Shown here: positions 36,401-46,536 of the stretch, one piece after another
How the letters are laid out: every line of letters begins with the position of its first letter
How positions within the stretch are numbered: the first letter of the stretch is position 1
The notes under the pieces: model-generated
Told to the model about the DNA's origin: nothing
Database searches by the model: none
What the model saw: only the letters and a program-made list of their open reading frames with translations
Made by a program: the position numbers and the translations under genes
Assembly (NCBI GenBank): GCA_027490725.1
Contig: JAIXXN010000068.1
Coordinates: 1-64,000, forward strand
Direction: 5' to 3'
Source of the DNA: Oxalobacteraceae bacterium
Lineage (GTDB): Bacteria > Pseudomonadota > Gammaproteobacteria > Burkholderiales > Burkholderiaceae_D
Length of the DNA stretch: 64,000 bases

Positions 36401-39400
36401 GTAATCCCATCGTAAGAACCAGTGTTAACGTTTATGAAGATACGCAGAATACGTTTGAAATTCGCGATCTGCTGACTAAGGCCGGGTTTGATAGCAGCGC
36501 CAGCATTCACGTGAGCAGCATTCGCGTCACGCTACCGGACGGCAAAGTTACCACCATCAACAGCGATCTGTTCGGTATGGCCGATCAGGACACCATTTAT
36601 GTTCGCCCGGGTTTGTGGGCCAAGGACTGGTATGGCAAATTTACGACTGTAGAGGTGGTAGTTGACGATGGTAATGGTGGCGCTGGCGTTAATCTGAACC
36701 TGACAGTCAATGTCGATCCGGTCAATGATGCGCCGGTTGCTGCGGACAAGGTATTCGATCTGACCAATGGCGCTGCAGTGGTGCTGGCACGCGGTGACTT
36801 CGGCTTTGTTGACCCAGTCGAGAAAGACGCTTTTAAATCCGTCATCATTACCAAGCTGCCAAGTGCTGGTGAACTCTTGCTCAATGGTGTGGCGGTGACC
36901 GTCGATAGCGAAATATCGGTTGCCGATATCGACGCCGGTCATCTGACGTTCGTGCCGAGCCAGACCGAGGCCGGTAGTTTTAACGTTGACTTCAAGGTGC
37001 GCGATACCGGTGGCACTGTCGGTACGGGTGCCGCTGATACCAGTCTGGTCGCAAATCATCTGACCTTCAATGTGCCGCCGGCACATCTGGGCGATTTCGT
37101 CTGGGAAGATAGCAATGGCAACGGGGTACAGGATAGCGGCGAAGCCGGCCTGGCCGAGGTTGTCGTGCAACTCAAAGATGGCGCTGGCAAAGTGGTCGCA
37201 TCGACGACGACCGACGCGAGCGGCAAATATCACTTCGACGTCAATCCCGGCACCTATTCGGTGACCGTGCAGGCGCCGAACGGCTATGTTGCTACCACCA
37301 AGGCTCAGGGCGGCAATGACGCGCTCGATAGTGACATCGATGCGCAAGGTAATAGCGCTGCGATCACGCTGGCGCCGGGTGAAACCAGCAACAAGGCCGA
37401 TGCGGGTCTGTTCCGTCCAGTATCGCTGGGCAGCACCGTCTGGTACGACAGCAACCGTGATGGCATCCAGAACAATGGCGAAGCAGGCGCCGCTGGTGTG
37501 AAAGTCACCTTGCTCGACGCCAACGGCCAAACCACCGGCATTACCGCGACGACCGATGCGAACGGCCACTACCAGTTCAGTGGTCTGAAGCCAGGGAGCT
37601 ACAGCGTGCAGTTCGACAAGACCGCGCTGCCGGACTATCTGTTCACGGCACAGGGGCAGGGCAGCGATGCCGCCAAGGATTCCGACGTTGACGGGAATGG
37701 TCTGACCGCGCAAGTGACCCTCAACTCGGGTGACGCGGCCCAGCACCTCGACGCGGGTCTGGTGGTTCGTCAGGCGATCGTGGGCGACCGCGTGTGGGAA
37801 GATACCAACGGCAACGGCGTGCAGGATGGCGGCGAGCAGGGCGTGGACGGCGTGGTTGTCACGCTGAAAGACGCTAACGGTAAGGCCGTTAATACTGTCA
37901 CCACCCATGACGGTGGCCAGTACAGCTTCACGGTCGATCCGGGCGATTACACCGTCTCGGTGGCTCCGCCAAGTGGCTATGTCTTCACCGCCGCTGGCAA
38001 GGCAGGTGGTGCCATCAATAGTGATGTCAACGCCAGCGGCAATGCCAGCGTTTCGCTCGGCGCCGGTGAGGTCAATCTGGAAGTTGATGCCGGTATCTAT
38101 CGTCCAGCTTCGCTCAGCGAAATCGTGTGGATCGACACCAACCGTGATGGTCGTCTGAACAATGGCGAAATTGGTGCCGCCGGCATCAAAGTGACGCTGC
38201 TGGATGCCAGCGGTAATCCGGTGGCAGGCGCTTCGGCTGTCACTGACGCCAATGGTCACTATGAATTCAATGGCCTGGCACCCGGTGTGTACAGCGTGCA
38301 GTTCGATAAGACCACCTTGCCGGTTGGCTATAACTTCACTTCAGCAACCCAGGGCGCACCAGGCAGCGGTGGCTCCGATGCCGACACCGGTAGCGGAAAA
38401 ACCGGTCAGCTTACCCTGAACTCGGGCGACAATCTGACTGTGCGTGCCGGTCTGACCATCCAGCAGGCGACGCTGGGCGACCGCGTATGGGAAGATGCCA
38501 ATGGTAATGGCGTGCAGGATAGCGGCGAAGCCGGCCTGGATGGCGTGAGCGTGGAACTGAAAGATAGTCTGGGCAACACCGTTGCTTCGACCGTCAGCCA
38601 CGATGGTGGCCAGTACAGCTTTACCGTCGATCCGGGTACCTACTCGATCGCCGTGACGGCACCGACCGGCTACGGCATCACTGCCCAGACCCAGGGGAGC
38701 AACACCGCAGCCGACAGCGACATCAATGCTGCAGGTAAAAGCGGCAATGTGACGCTGGCCGCCGGTCAGTCGAACACGACGCTCGACGCTGGTCTGTATA
38801 AATTTGCCGAACTCGGCAACGTGGTCTGGAACGATGCCAACCGTAATGGCGTGCAGGATGCCGGCGAGACTGGCCGTGCCGATGTCAAGGTAACGCTGCT
38901 CGACGCAAGCGGCAAGGCGGTCGCCACGACCACCACCGACGTTGACGGTCATTACCTGTTTAACAATCTGAAACCGGGCACCTACAGCGTGCAGTTCGAT
39001 AAAGCCACGCTGGGCACTGGTTATGTGTTCACCGCCGCCCACACCGGCACCGACGGCAGCGTTGATTCCGATGCCGATCTGAGCACCGGCGTGACGCAGC
39101 AAGTCACCCTCGCCTCCGGCAGCGCCAACCACAGCCTCGATGCGGGCGTGGTTGCTCTGCAAGCCACCATTGGTGACCGTGTCTGGGAAGACAAGAACGG
39201 TAACGGCGTGCAGGATAGCGGCGAAGCGGGTCTGGTTGGCGTCAAGGTTGACCTGAAGGATGACCAGGGCAACCTCGTCAAGACCACCACCACCGGCGCC
39301 GATGGTAAGTACAGCTTTACCGTCGATGCTGGTAAATATGCGATTTCGGTCACGGCTCCGGTCGGTATGACAGCCAGCGCGGCCCATGCCGGCAGCAATG

Positions 39401-42400
39401 GCGCAGTCGATAGCGATATCGATGCCAACGGTCAGGGCGAGCTGATCACTGTAGCGCCGGGTCAAACCAATGTCGACGTCGATGCCGGCTTCTACAAAGG
39501 TGCTACCCTGGGCGATCGCGTCTGGCTCGACACCAATCGCAACGGTCTGCAAGATAGCGCCGAAGTGGGTGTGGAAGGTGTGAAAGTGATTCTGCTGGAT
39601 CAGGCTGGCAATCCGACCGGCGCGACGGCAACCACCGATGCCAACGGTAGCTACAGCTTCACCAATCTGAAGCCCGGCACTTACAGCGTGCAGTTCGACA
39701 AAGCCAGTCTGCCGACCAATTACATCTTCACGGCGGCCGATCAGGGCAGCAGCGACCTGAAGGATTCCGATGCCAACACCACCACCGGTAAGACCGCACA
39801 GGTGACGTTGACCTCGGGTCAGGTCTATAGCGATCTGGATGCCGGCGTCATGGCCATCCAGGCCAAACTGGGCGATACCGTATGGGAAGACAAGAATGGT
39901 AATGGCGTACAGGACAGCGGCGAGAGCGGCCTGTGCGGCGTAACCGTGCAACTCAAAGACGCCACCGGTAAAGTGGTTGCGACCACCAGCACCGATGCGG
40001 CCGGTCGCTACAGCTTCACCGCTGATCCGGGTAGTTACACGGTTTCCGTGACGGCGCCGAGTGGCTATAGCTTCACCACCAAGGATGCTGGCACGGACGA
40101 TGCCAAAGACAGCGATTTCGCTAGCAACGGTGTCAGCAATGTCGTCAAACTGGCCGCTGGTGAAGTCAATACCACCGTCGATGCCGGTCTGTATAAGGGG
40201 GCATCGCTGGGCAATCAGGTTTGGCTGGACAGCAATAAGAACGGTCTGCAGGATTGCGACGAATGCGGTGTGGCTGGCGTGAAAGTCATTCTGCTGGATG
40301 CTGATGGTAAGCAGGTTGGCAATGCTGTGACCACCGACTCCTATGGTAACTATCTGTTCAGCAACCTCAAGCCGGGCACTTACACCGTCCAGTTCGACAA
40401 GAGCAGCCTGCCAGAAGGTATGACCTTCACCAAGGCCAATCAGGGCTCGGACGACAGCATCGATTCGGACGTGAGCGCTAGCGGTCTGTCCCACAGCGTG
40501 ACGCTGACCTCCGGTCAGGTCAACAAGAGCATCGATGCCGGTGTAGTGGCGGCAGCCACCATTGGTGACAAGGTCTGGATCGATAAGAACGGTAACGGTT
40601 TGCAGGATGATGGCAGCGACAGCGGTAAATCTGGTGTGGTGGTCGAACTGCGCGATGCCAGCGGTAGCGTGGTAAAAACCACCACCACCGATAGCAACGG
40701 CAACTACAAGTTCGCGGTGGAAGCGGGTACCTATTCGGTCAGCGTGAAAGCGCCAACCGGCTACACCCTGACTAGCGCAGGCGTGGGCAGCGACCGTGCG
40801 CTCGATAGCGATGCGGATGCCAGCGGCAAGCTTGGTACCGTCTCGGTTGTCGCTGGTCAGAACGTCACCAATCTGGATGCTGGTCTGTATCAGAAAGCCA
40901 GCGTTGGCGACAAAGTCTGGTACGACACCAACGGTGACGGTATCCAGCAATCGTCGGAGTCGGGCGCCAGCAATGTAACCGTCTCGCTGCTAAACGAAAA
41001 AGGTGTGGTGGTCGCAACTGATGTGACCGATGCCAGCGGCGCCTATCTGTTCTCGGATCTGGGCCCGGGTAAATACTCGGTGAAATTTACCGCGCCAAGT
41101 GGCTATATGTTCACCAAGCAGGATCAGGGTAGCAGCGATAGTACTGACTCGGATGCGGCCGCGAATGGTCTGACCTCGCAGTTCAGCGTGGTATCCGGTG
41201 GCAAGGATCTGACCCGTGAAGCGGGTCTGGTCAAAGCGGGCAGCATCGGCAACCTGGTCTGGGAAGATAGCAACTACAACGGCGTTCAGGACAGCGGCGA
41301 AGCTGGTCTGGATGGCGTGACAGTCAAACTGTACGATGCGAATAACGTGCTGAAAGCCAGCACCGTCACCCATGACGGCGGTCAGTACCAGTTCACCGGT
41401 CTGGCAGCGGGTAGCTATCAGGTGGAAGTGACCAACAAGTCCGGTTACTACTTCACCAAGACGGGCGCCGGCACCACCAGCACCAATTCGGACATTACTA
41501 TCGTCAGTGGCAGCACCGGCCGGACCGACAGCATCGTGCTGGCCGCCGGTCAGGATGTCAGTTACAAGGATGCCGGCGTGTACCGTAAAGCCAGTATCGG
41601 TGACAAGGTCTGGCGCGATGCCAACCACAATGGCGTGCAGGATAGCGGTGAAGAGGGCATTGGCGGTATCAGCGTTGGGCTGTTCGATGCGGTGACCAAG
41701 AAACAGCTGGGTTCGACCATCAAGACCGATGCTAACGGCAATTACAAGTTTGTCGATCTGACTCCAGGTAGTTACTACCTGGTGTTCGACAAGACCAATG
41801 TGACGGTCAGCTTTGCTTCCGATCATGGTACTTACAACATGAGCAACTGGAAGTGGGGCGTGAAGAACTCCGGCACCAATGATGCGGTTGATTCGGATGT
41901 GACGGGCGATGCCAAAGATCTGAGCAACGTCACCCGTACCGATACCATCACGCTGACTTCGGGTAAAAACGATATGAGCTGGGATGCCAGCATCACCCCG
42001 ATCGCGATCGATCTGAACGGTGACGGTATCCAGACCATCGCGCGTGAAGCCATGACCGGTAGTTTCGACCTGCTGGGCACGGGTAAAGCCATTCAGACCG
42101 GCTGGTTGTCGGGCAGCGACGGCTTCCTGGCCATCGATGCTAACGGCAATGGCAGCATTGACGACATCAGCGAACTGTTTGGCGGTGTCAGCAAAGGCTC
42201 CGGTTTCGCCAAACTGGCAACCTATGACAGCAACCACGATGGCGTGGTCGATGCCAAGGATGCCCAGTTTGCCAGCCTGCTGGTCTGGCAGGACGCCAAC
42301 AGCAACGGCAAGACCGATGCGGGCGAATTACTGTCGCTGGAACAGGCCGGCGTCGTCAGCCTCAAGGTCAGCTACGTCGAACTGCCATTCGTGGATGCCA

Positions 42401-42597
42401 ACAATAACCTGCATCTGGAACGCAGCAGCGTGGTGATGAGCAACGGCCAGACGGCCGACATGACCGACGTCTACTTCAACGTGGCCCGCGAAGATGCGCA
42501 AGCGGCGGGCCTGGTAGCGCCGACCATTGCTGACCTGATTGGCGACGCAAGCTTCGCCACGCTGGTCGGTCAGTGCCAGATTCCTGCACAAGCTTAA
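36397..42597 (+). CDS. Giant SdrD-B-repeat surface protein
   Basis: This 2,066-residue protein has four parts. Residues ~1-110 are a beta-rich unit ending in the cadherin-like VNDAPV motif. Residues ~115-225 form another Ig/cadherin-like module. From ~230 to ~1865 there are 14 SdrD-B (Cna-B-like) repeats, each opening with a form of LGDRVWEDxNGNGVQDSGEAG, a calcium-binding-type loop. The C-terminal ~200 residues carry four DxNGDG-like loops. There is no N-terminal signal peptide, no LPxTG, no PEP-CTERM and no RTX nonapeptide, so a C-terminal type I secretion signal is the best guess. GAGGTG precedes the ATG. A role as adhesin or stalk is inferred from family. The only cysteines are three in repeats 9-10 and one near the C-terminus. 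Confidence 0.85.
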   Translation: MSNPIVRTSVNVYEDTQNTFEIRDLLTKAGFDSSASIHVSSIRVTLPDGKVTTINSDLFGMADQDTIYVRPGLWAKDWYGKFTTVEVVVDDGNGGAGVNLNLTVNVDPVNDAPVAADKVFDLTNGAAVVLARGDFGFVDPVEKDAFKSVIITKLPSAGELLLNGVAVTVDSEISVADIDAGHLTFVPSQTEAGSFNVDFKVRDTGGTVGTGAADTSLVANHLTFNVPPAHLGDFVWEDSNGNGVQDSGEAGLAEVVVQLKDGAGKVVASTTTDASGKYHFDVNPGTYSVTVQAPNGYVATTKAQGGNDALDSDIDAQGNSAAITLAPGETSNKADAGLFRPVSLGSTVWYDSNRDGIQNNGEAGAAGVKVTLLDANGQTTGITATTDANGHYQFSGLKPGSYSVQFDKTALPDYLFTAQGQGSDAAKDSDVDGNGLTAQVTLNSGDAAQHLDAGLVVRQAIVGDRVWEDTNGNGVQDGGEQGVDGVVVTLKDANGKAVNTVTTHDGGQYSFTVDPGDYTVSVAPPSGYVFTAAGKAGGAINSDVNASGNASVSLGAGEVNLEVDAGIYRPASLSEIVWIDTNRDGRLNNGEIGAAGIKVTLLDASGNPVAGASAVTDANGHYEFNGLAPGVYSVQFDKTTLPVGYNFTSATQGAPGSGGSDADTGSGKTGQLTLNSGDNLTVRAGLTIQQATLGDRVWEDANGNGVQDSGEAGLDGVSVELKDSLGNTVASTVSHDGGQYSFTVDPGTYSIAVTAPTGYGITAQTQGSNTAADSDINAAGKSGNVTLAAGQSNTTLDAGLYKFAELGNVVWNDANRNGVQDAGETGRADVKVTLLDASGKAVATTTTDVDGHYLFNNLKPGTYSVQFDKATLGTGYVFTAAHTGTDGSVDSDADLSTGVTQQVTLASGSANHSLDAGVVALQATIGDRVWEDKNGNGVQDSGEAGLVGVKVDLKDDQGNLVKTTTTGADGKYSFTVDAGKYAISVTAPVGMTASAAHAGSNGAVDSDIDANGQGELITVAPGQTNVDVDAGFYKGATLGDRVWLDTNRNGLQDSAEVGVEGVKVILLDQAGNPTGATATTDANGSYSFTNLKPGTYSVQFDKASLPTNYIFTAADQGSSDLKDSDANTTTGKTAQVTLTSGQVYSDLDAGVMAIQAKLGDTVWEDKNGNGVQDSGESGLCGVTVQLKDATGKVVATTSTDAAGRYSFTADPGSYTVSVTAPSGYSFTTKDAGTDDAKDSDFASNGVSNVVKLAAGEVNTTVDAGLYKGASLGNQVWLDSNKNGLQDCDECGVAGVKVILLDADGKQVGNAVTTDSYGNYLFSNLKPGTYTVQFDKSSLPEGMTFTKANQGSDDSIDSDVSASGLSHSVTLTSGQVNKSIDAGVVAAATIGDKVWIDKNGNGLQDDGSDSGKSGVVVELRDASGSVVKTTTTDSNGNYKFAVEAGTYSVSVKAPTGYTLTSAGVGSDRALDSDADASGKLGTVSVVAGQNVTNLDAGLYQKASVGDKVWYDTNGDGIQQSSESGASNVTVSLLNEKGVVVATDVTDASGAYLFSDLGPGKYSVKFTAPSGYMFTKQDQGSSDSTDSDAAANGLTSQFSVVSGGKDLTREAGLVKAGSIGNLVWEDSNYNGVQDSGEAGLDGVTVKLYDANNVLKASTVTHDGGQYQFTGLAAGSYQVEVTNKSGYYFTKTGAGTTSTNSDITIVSGSTGRTDSIVLAAGQDVSYKDAGVYRKASIGDKVWRDANHNGVQDSGEEGIGGISVGLFDAVTKKQLGSTIKTDANGNYKFVDLTPGSYYLVFDKTNVTVSFASDHGTYNMSNWKWGVKNSGTNDAVDSDVTGDAKDLSNVTRTDTITLTSGKNDMSWDASITPIAIDLNGDGIQTIAREAMTGSFDLLGTGKAIQTGWLSGSDGFLAIDANGNGSIDDISELFGGVSKGSGFAKLATYDSNHDGVVDAKDAQFASLLVWQDANSNGKTDAGELLSLEQAGVVSLKVSYVELPFVDANNNLHLERSSVVMSNGQTADMTDVYFNVAREDAQAAGLVAPTIADLIGDASFATLVGQCQIPAQA
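37084..41990 (+). repeat. Fourteen coding repeats of ~345 bp in an alternating A-B pattern
   Basis: Repeats begin near 37084, 37426, 37768, 38113, 38467, 38812, 39160, 39508, 39859, 40204, 40552, 40900, 41242 and 41596. Odd repeats (A) carry a VxLKD...YSFTVDPGTYSVSVTAPSGY core; even repeats (B) carry VKVTLLDASG...LKPGTYSVQFDK. The true period is therefore an A-B pair of about 690 bp, pointing to growth by duplication of pairs. Confidence 0.85.
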
Positions 42598-42639
42598 GAA
42601 ATTTTGTTAAAATATCCTTTAGACAAGAAAGATTACATT

Positions 42640-43341
42640 ATGAAAACTACCTTCAACAAAGTAATGCAAGCCGCCGTAGCCGCAACCGTTCTGACTTTTG
42701 CTGGCGCCAGCCACGCTGCAGATACCTTTAGCCTGGCAAATACCTCGAGCAGCGAGATCTACGTCAACTCGGCCACCAGCGGTTTCTTTAAAGATGTCAG
42801 CATCGATGACAACACCCTGCAGATCAGCGTCTCGGTCTTCGAGATGGTCAATACCGGCAAGACCTCGGAGCGTTACTATGCTTACTGCATCGCCCCGATG
42901 ATCGATTTCTCGAGTAAGGCTACTTACACTGCCACGTATAACTTCACGCCATCGGACGACGTACGCAAGCTCTACGAGTCGTCCTTCGCTGCGACTGCCG
43001 GTAACACCGACAAACAGCTGGCATTCCAGCTGGCACTGTGGGAACTGCAGAATGATGACAAGAATCTGACCTCTGGTAACCAGTACTTCGCGCTGCATGA
43101 TGCCGCGAATCCGCAGATCGATATGGCTGCCGATATGCTGGCCGCTGCGGCTTCGTATCAGCTGGGTACCAACCACTACAACTATGTCACTTTGGAAGGT
43201 TCCTTCAATGGCAAGCAATCCCAGCAGCTGCTGGGCGTGTCCGCCGTACCGGAAGCCGACACCTGGGCCATGATGGCACTGGGTCTGGGCCTGCTGGGTG
43301 TGGTTGGCCGTCGCAAGCCAAAGAACGAAAAATTCGCTTAA
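42640..43341 (+). CDS. PEP-CTERM protein with thioester-domain motifs
   Basis: This 233-residue exported protein has a signal peptide (cleavage near SHA|ADTFS) and a C-terminal PEP-CTERM signal (VPEADTW, hydrophobic helix, GRRKPK). The domain between carries YCI (Cys83) and, 47 residues later, QLALW (Gln130). These match the Cys and Gln motifs of Gram-positive thioester adhesin domains, in which the two side chains form an internal thioester that bonds covalently to a surface. Start ATG 42640 puts the signal peptide first; the frame opens at 42604. It lies 42 bases after the repeat protein and may be in the same transcript, with a strong terminator behind it. Confidence 0.8.
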   Translation: MKTTFNKVMQAAVAATVLTFAGASHAADTFSLANTSSSEIYVNSATSGFFKDVSIDDNTLQISVSVFEMVNTGKTSERYYAYCIAPMIDFSSKATYTATYNFTPSDDVRKLYESSFAATAGNTDKQLAFQLALWELQNDDKNLTSGNQYFALHDAANPQIDMAADMLAAAASYQLGTNHYNYVTLEGSFNGKQSQQLLGVSAVPEADTWAMMALGLGLLGVVGRRKPKNEKFA

Positions 43342-43361
43342 TTCCCTAGGGAATAGCGTCC

Positions 43362-43401
43362 ACCGCGCCGTCGCAGAGCTTCTGCACGGCGCGGTTTTTT
43401 T
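43362..43401 (+). terminator. Rho-independent terminator ending the surface-protein unit
   Basis: ACCGCGCCGT pairs with ACGGCGCGGT across a 14-base loop, followed by seven T. It lies 20 bases after the PEP-CTERM stop codon. Confidence 0.9.
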
Positions 43402-43485
43402 ATGGGCGCACGCCAAGCTGTGCCCGCATGAGTGCCAAGTTATGGCACACTGCGGGCTCACCAATGTCTAGCTTCACCGGAGCCC

Positions 43486-44751
43486 ATGAGTCTTATGCAG
43501 AATTTGCCCTTTGAATGGCTGGTCGGCCTGCGCTATACGCGTGCTGGCAAGCGCAGCGGGCGTAATAGTTTTATCTCGTTTATTTCCCTGATTTCCATGG
43601 CGGGTATCGGCCTCGGAGTGGCCGCACTGATCGTGGTGCTGTCGGTCATGAACGGTTTCCAGAAAGAAGTTACCGACCGCATGCTGTCCGTACTGGCCCA
43701 CGTCGAAGTGTTCGACGCCCGTGGCAGCATGCCGGACTGGCATGCCGCCGCCGCCGAAGCACGCCGTAACCCCGAGGTGATCGGTGCCGCACCGTTTGCC
43801 GAAACCCAGGGCATGCTGGTGCGCGACGACGTGCTGCGCCCCTCGATTATCCGCGGCGTCCTGCCCGAGCAGGAGCCGAACGTGTCCGACGTGGCGAAAC
43901 AGACCCGGCGCGGCAGTTTCAATGCGCTGCAGCCGGGTAGTTACAACATCGTGCTGGGGATCGAACTGGCGCGGGCCCTGCGCGTCAATCTGGGCGAGAA
44001 GGTCACACTGGCGCTGGCGCAGGGACAGCCGACACCGGCCGGGGTATTGCCGCGGGTGCGCTCGTTCACGGTGGTGGGGATTTTCGAAGCCGGGCATAAC
44101 GAGTTCGACTCGGCACTGGCCTTTGTCCACCTGACCGATGCCGAAAAGCTGTTGCGCCTCGATGCGCCGGCCGGCCTGCGTTTGCGTCTGAGCGATATGC
44201 ACCGTGCCCCGCAAGTAGCCCAGGCACTCAAAAACAGCATGTCCGGTGACCTGATCATGCGTGACTGGTCCAAGCTCAATGCCAACTGGTTCGCTGCCGT
44301 ACAGACGGAAAAGCGCATGATGTTCATCATCCTGACGCTGATCATCGCCGTGGCAGCCTTCAATCTGGTGTCGACACTGGTGATGACGGTGACAGAAAAG
44401 CAGGCCGATATCGCCATCCTGCGCACGCTGGGGGCTTCGCCCCGGTCGATCATGAAGATTTTCATGATACAGGGCGCGCTGGTCGGCATTCTCGGCACGG
44501 CGATCGGCATCGGTCTAGGCGTGCTGGTGGCCCTGAATATCGACGTGATCGTACCGTTTATCGAACATCTCCTGGGAGTGCAGTTCTTGTCGAAGGATAT
44601 TTATTACATCAGTACCGTGCCATCCGATCTGCGCTGGCCTGACGTCTTCAAGATTGGCGGCGTCGCCGTCGTGCTGGCCTTTGTGGCAACCCTGTACCCG
44701 AGCTGGTGGGCAGCCCGCGTAAAACCTGCGGAGGCACTGCGCTATGAGTAA
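43486..44751 (+). CDS. lolC: Lipoprotein-releasing system permease, LolC/LolE family
   Basis: This permease of about 421 residues extracts outer-membrane lipoproteins from the inner membrane and passes them to LolA. It has an N-terminal membrane helix ([24 protein letters not shown]), a large periplasmic domain (residues ~50-265) and three C-terminal helices with the MacB/FtsX-type segment. [19 protein letters not shown] is a Lol signature. Only one permease gene is present beside lolD, so it may form a homodimer (LolF-like) unless a partner lies elsewhere. ATG 43486 has GGAG upstream. The gene overlaps lolD by eight bases. Confidence 0.9.
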   Translation: MSLMQNLPFEWLVGLRYTRAGKRSGRNSFISFISLISMAGIGLGVAALIVVLSVMNGFQKEVTDRMLSVLAHVEVFDARGSMPDWHAAAAEARRNPEVIGAAPFAETQGMLVRDDVLRPSIIRGVLPEQEPNVSDVAKQTRRGSFNALQPGSYNIVLGIELARALRVNLGEKVTLALAQGQPTPAGVLPRVRSFTVVGIFEAGHNEFDSALAFVHLTDAEKLLRLDAPAGLRLRLSDMHRAPQVAQALKNSMSGDLIMRDWSKLNANWFAAVQTEKRMMFIILTLIIAVAAFNLVSTLVMTVTEKQADIAILRTLGASPRSIMKIFMIQGALVGILGTAIGIGLGVLVALNIDVIVPFIEHLLGVQFLSKDIYYISTVPSDLRWPDVFKIGGVAVVLAFVATLYPSWWAARVKPAEALRYE

Positions 44752-45439
44752 TCAGGAAGCATTAGTACTGTCGTGCCGCAATCTGGGTAAGACCTTCACT
44801 CAGGGCAACTATTCCGTGCAGGTGCTGAACGGCATCGATATCGATGTGCGGCGTGGCGAGCGGGTGGCGATTGTGGGTGCCTCCGGTTCCGGCAAATCGA
44901 CCCTGCTGCATCTGCTGGGCGGGCTCGATACGCCGACGCGCGGCAGTGTCACCCTGCAGGGCAAGGATTTTGCCAGCCTGAGCGAGAATGTACGCGGCAA
45001 CTTGCGCAATGCGGCGCTGGGTTTCGTGTATCAGTTCCACCACCTGCTGCCGGAATTCAGCGCACTCGACAATGTCGCGATGCCGCTGATGATACGCCGC
45101 ATGCCACGCGCCGATGCACTGTCGGCGGCGCAGCAGTTGCTGGCGCGGGTGAATCTGGCCAAGCGCGTCAGCCATGTACCGGGCGAATTGTCCGGAGGCG
45201 AGCGGCAGCGTGTGGCGCTGGCGCGGGCACTGGTCACCCAGCCAGCCTGCGTGCTGGCGGACGAACCAACTGGTAATCTCGACACCGCGACCGCCCAGCA
45301 GATATTCGATCTGATGCTGGAACTCTCGCGCACACTGGGCACCGCCTTCGTGATCGTCACCCACGATATGGAACTTGCGCGCCGTTGCGACCGTGTGCTG
45401 CGCCTGACCGAACACGGTTTGCAGCCCGCCGAGGCCTAG
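44744..45439 (+). CDS. lolD: Lipoprotein-releasing system ATPase LolD
   Basis: This 231-residue ABC ATPase has Walker [10 protein letters not shown], the [21 protein letters not shown] segment typical of LolD, signature [16 protein letters not shown], Walker [11 protein letters not shown] and the switch histidine in VIVTHDMEL. It powers lipoprotein release with LolC. It overlaps lolC at its start and is followed four bases later by tatD. Confidence 0.95.
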   Translation: MSNQEALVLSCRNLGKTFTQGNYSVQVLNGIDIDVRRGERVAIVGASGSGKSTLLHLLGGLDTPTRGSVTLQGKDFASLSENVRGNLRNAALGFVYQFHHLLPEFSALDNVAMPLMIRRMPRADALSAAQQLLARVNLAKRVSHVPGELSGGERQRVALARALVTQPACVLADEPTGNLDTATAQQIFDLMLELSRTLGTAFVIVTHDMELARRCDRVLRLTEHGLQPAEA

Positions 45440-45443
45440 ACCA

Positions 45444-46235
45444 ATGTGGGTCGATACGCACTGCCATCTGGATGCCCACGAATTCGCCGGCGACGGCGTA
45501 GGGCAGGCGGCGCTGGCCCGGCAACAGGGCGTGGCGATGATCGTGATCCCGGCCGTGGAGGCGGCCAATTTCGGTACGGTCGCCACGCTGGCTGCCAGTA
45601 TTCCCAACGGCCGTTATGCGCTGGGCATTCATCCCATCTATGTACCTCACGCCAGCGAAGCGGATCTGGTCGTGCTGCGCGAGCGCGTGGCCACTGCCAT
45701 GGCCGATCGCCGTCTGGTGGCGCTGGGCGAGATCGGACTGGATTTCTTCCTGCCCATGCTGAGCGAAGCAGTGATGCGCGAGAAACAGATTTTCTTTCTA
45801 CGCGAGCAGCTTAAAATTGCCCGCGACTTCGATTTGCCGGTGCTGTTGCACGTCCGTCGCTCGCAGGATGTGGTGCTGAAGCATGTGCGCCAGATCCGTC
45901 CGGCCGGCGGCATTGCGCATGCCTTCAATGGCAGTATGCAGCAGGCACAGGCCTATATTGACGCCGGCTTCAAACTGGGCTTCGGCGGTGCCATGACCTA
46001 TACCCGCGCCTTGCAGATCCGCCGTCTGGCCGTTGATCTGCCGCTGTCGGCCATCGTGCTGGAGACCGATGCGCCCGATATCGCACCGAGCTGGATCCAT
46101 CCGGGCCGCAACAGTCCGGATCAACTGGCCCGTATCGGCGCCGAGCTGGCACAACTACGTGGCCTGACGCCCGAAGTAGTGGCGCAGGCCACCAGCGCGA
46201 ATGCCCTTGCGGTACTGCCGCGACTGGCTATTTGA
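45444..46235 (+). CDS. tatD: TatD-family metal-dependent hydrolase
   Basis: This 263-residue TIM-barrel hydrolase has metal ligands in VDTHCHLDAHEF (start), GEIGLDFF, LLHVRRSQDVV, GIAHAFNG and LETDAPDIAP. TatD proteins show DNase activity linked to repair; this shorter type is close to YcfH/YjjV. It is in the lolC-lolD-tatD unit by its four-base spacing. About 300 bp without a recognisable gene follow before comEC. Confidence 0.9.
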   Translation: MWVDTHCHLDAHEFAGDGVGQAALARQQGVAMIVIPAVEAANFGTVATLAASIPNGRYALGIHPIYVPHASEADLVVLRERVATAMADRRLVALGEIGLDFFLPMLSEAVMREKQIFFLREQLKIARDFDLPVLLHVRRSQDVVLKHVRQIRPAGGIAHAFNGSMQQAQAYIDAGFKLGFGGAMTYTRALQIRRLAVDLPLSAIVLETDAPDIAPSWIHPGRNSPDQLARIGAELAQLRGLTPEVVAQATSANALAVLPRLAI

Positions 46236-46536
46236 TCCAGTTCAAGCATGCTGGAAGTCCTGATCAGCAGGCGATAAAGGCAGCGGAGCGCGGCGCATAA
46301 TCGGCCTATCTATTCAGATGCCGACCTGGAGTTGCCGCCATGAAGCTGGTCCTTGCGCTGTGCCCTTGCACCGTTTCGGTAATACCGCTTAGGTCTGCCT
46401 GCGCGCTAAGCCATCAGGCCCGCGATATGCCAGAGCGTCGCTCAGCTTTCATCAGCGCTACCATCGCCGCCGCCAGCAGTACGGAAACTCGGGCGCTGCG
46501 GGCTAGCAAGCTCACCCCGCAATAGCGCGTGTCCGG

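Noticed and set aside
38341-40950. 869-residue open frame on the minus strand within the repeat protein
   Set aside because: It is the mirror of repetitive coding sequence with low stop frequency. It shows the same 345-bp period as the plus-strand gene and no start signal.
46340-46525. 61-residue frame between tatD and comEC
   Set aside because: No ribosome-binding site, no recognisable domain and overlap with the probable comEC leader. The 300-bp gap is otherwise empty of genes.
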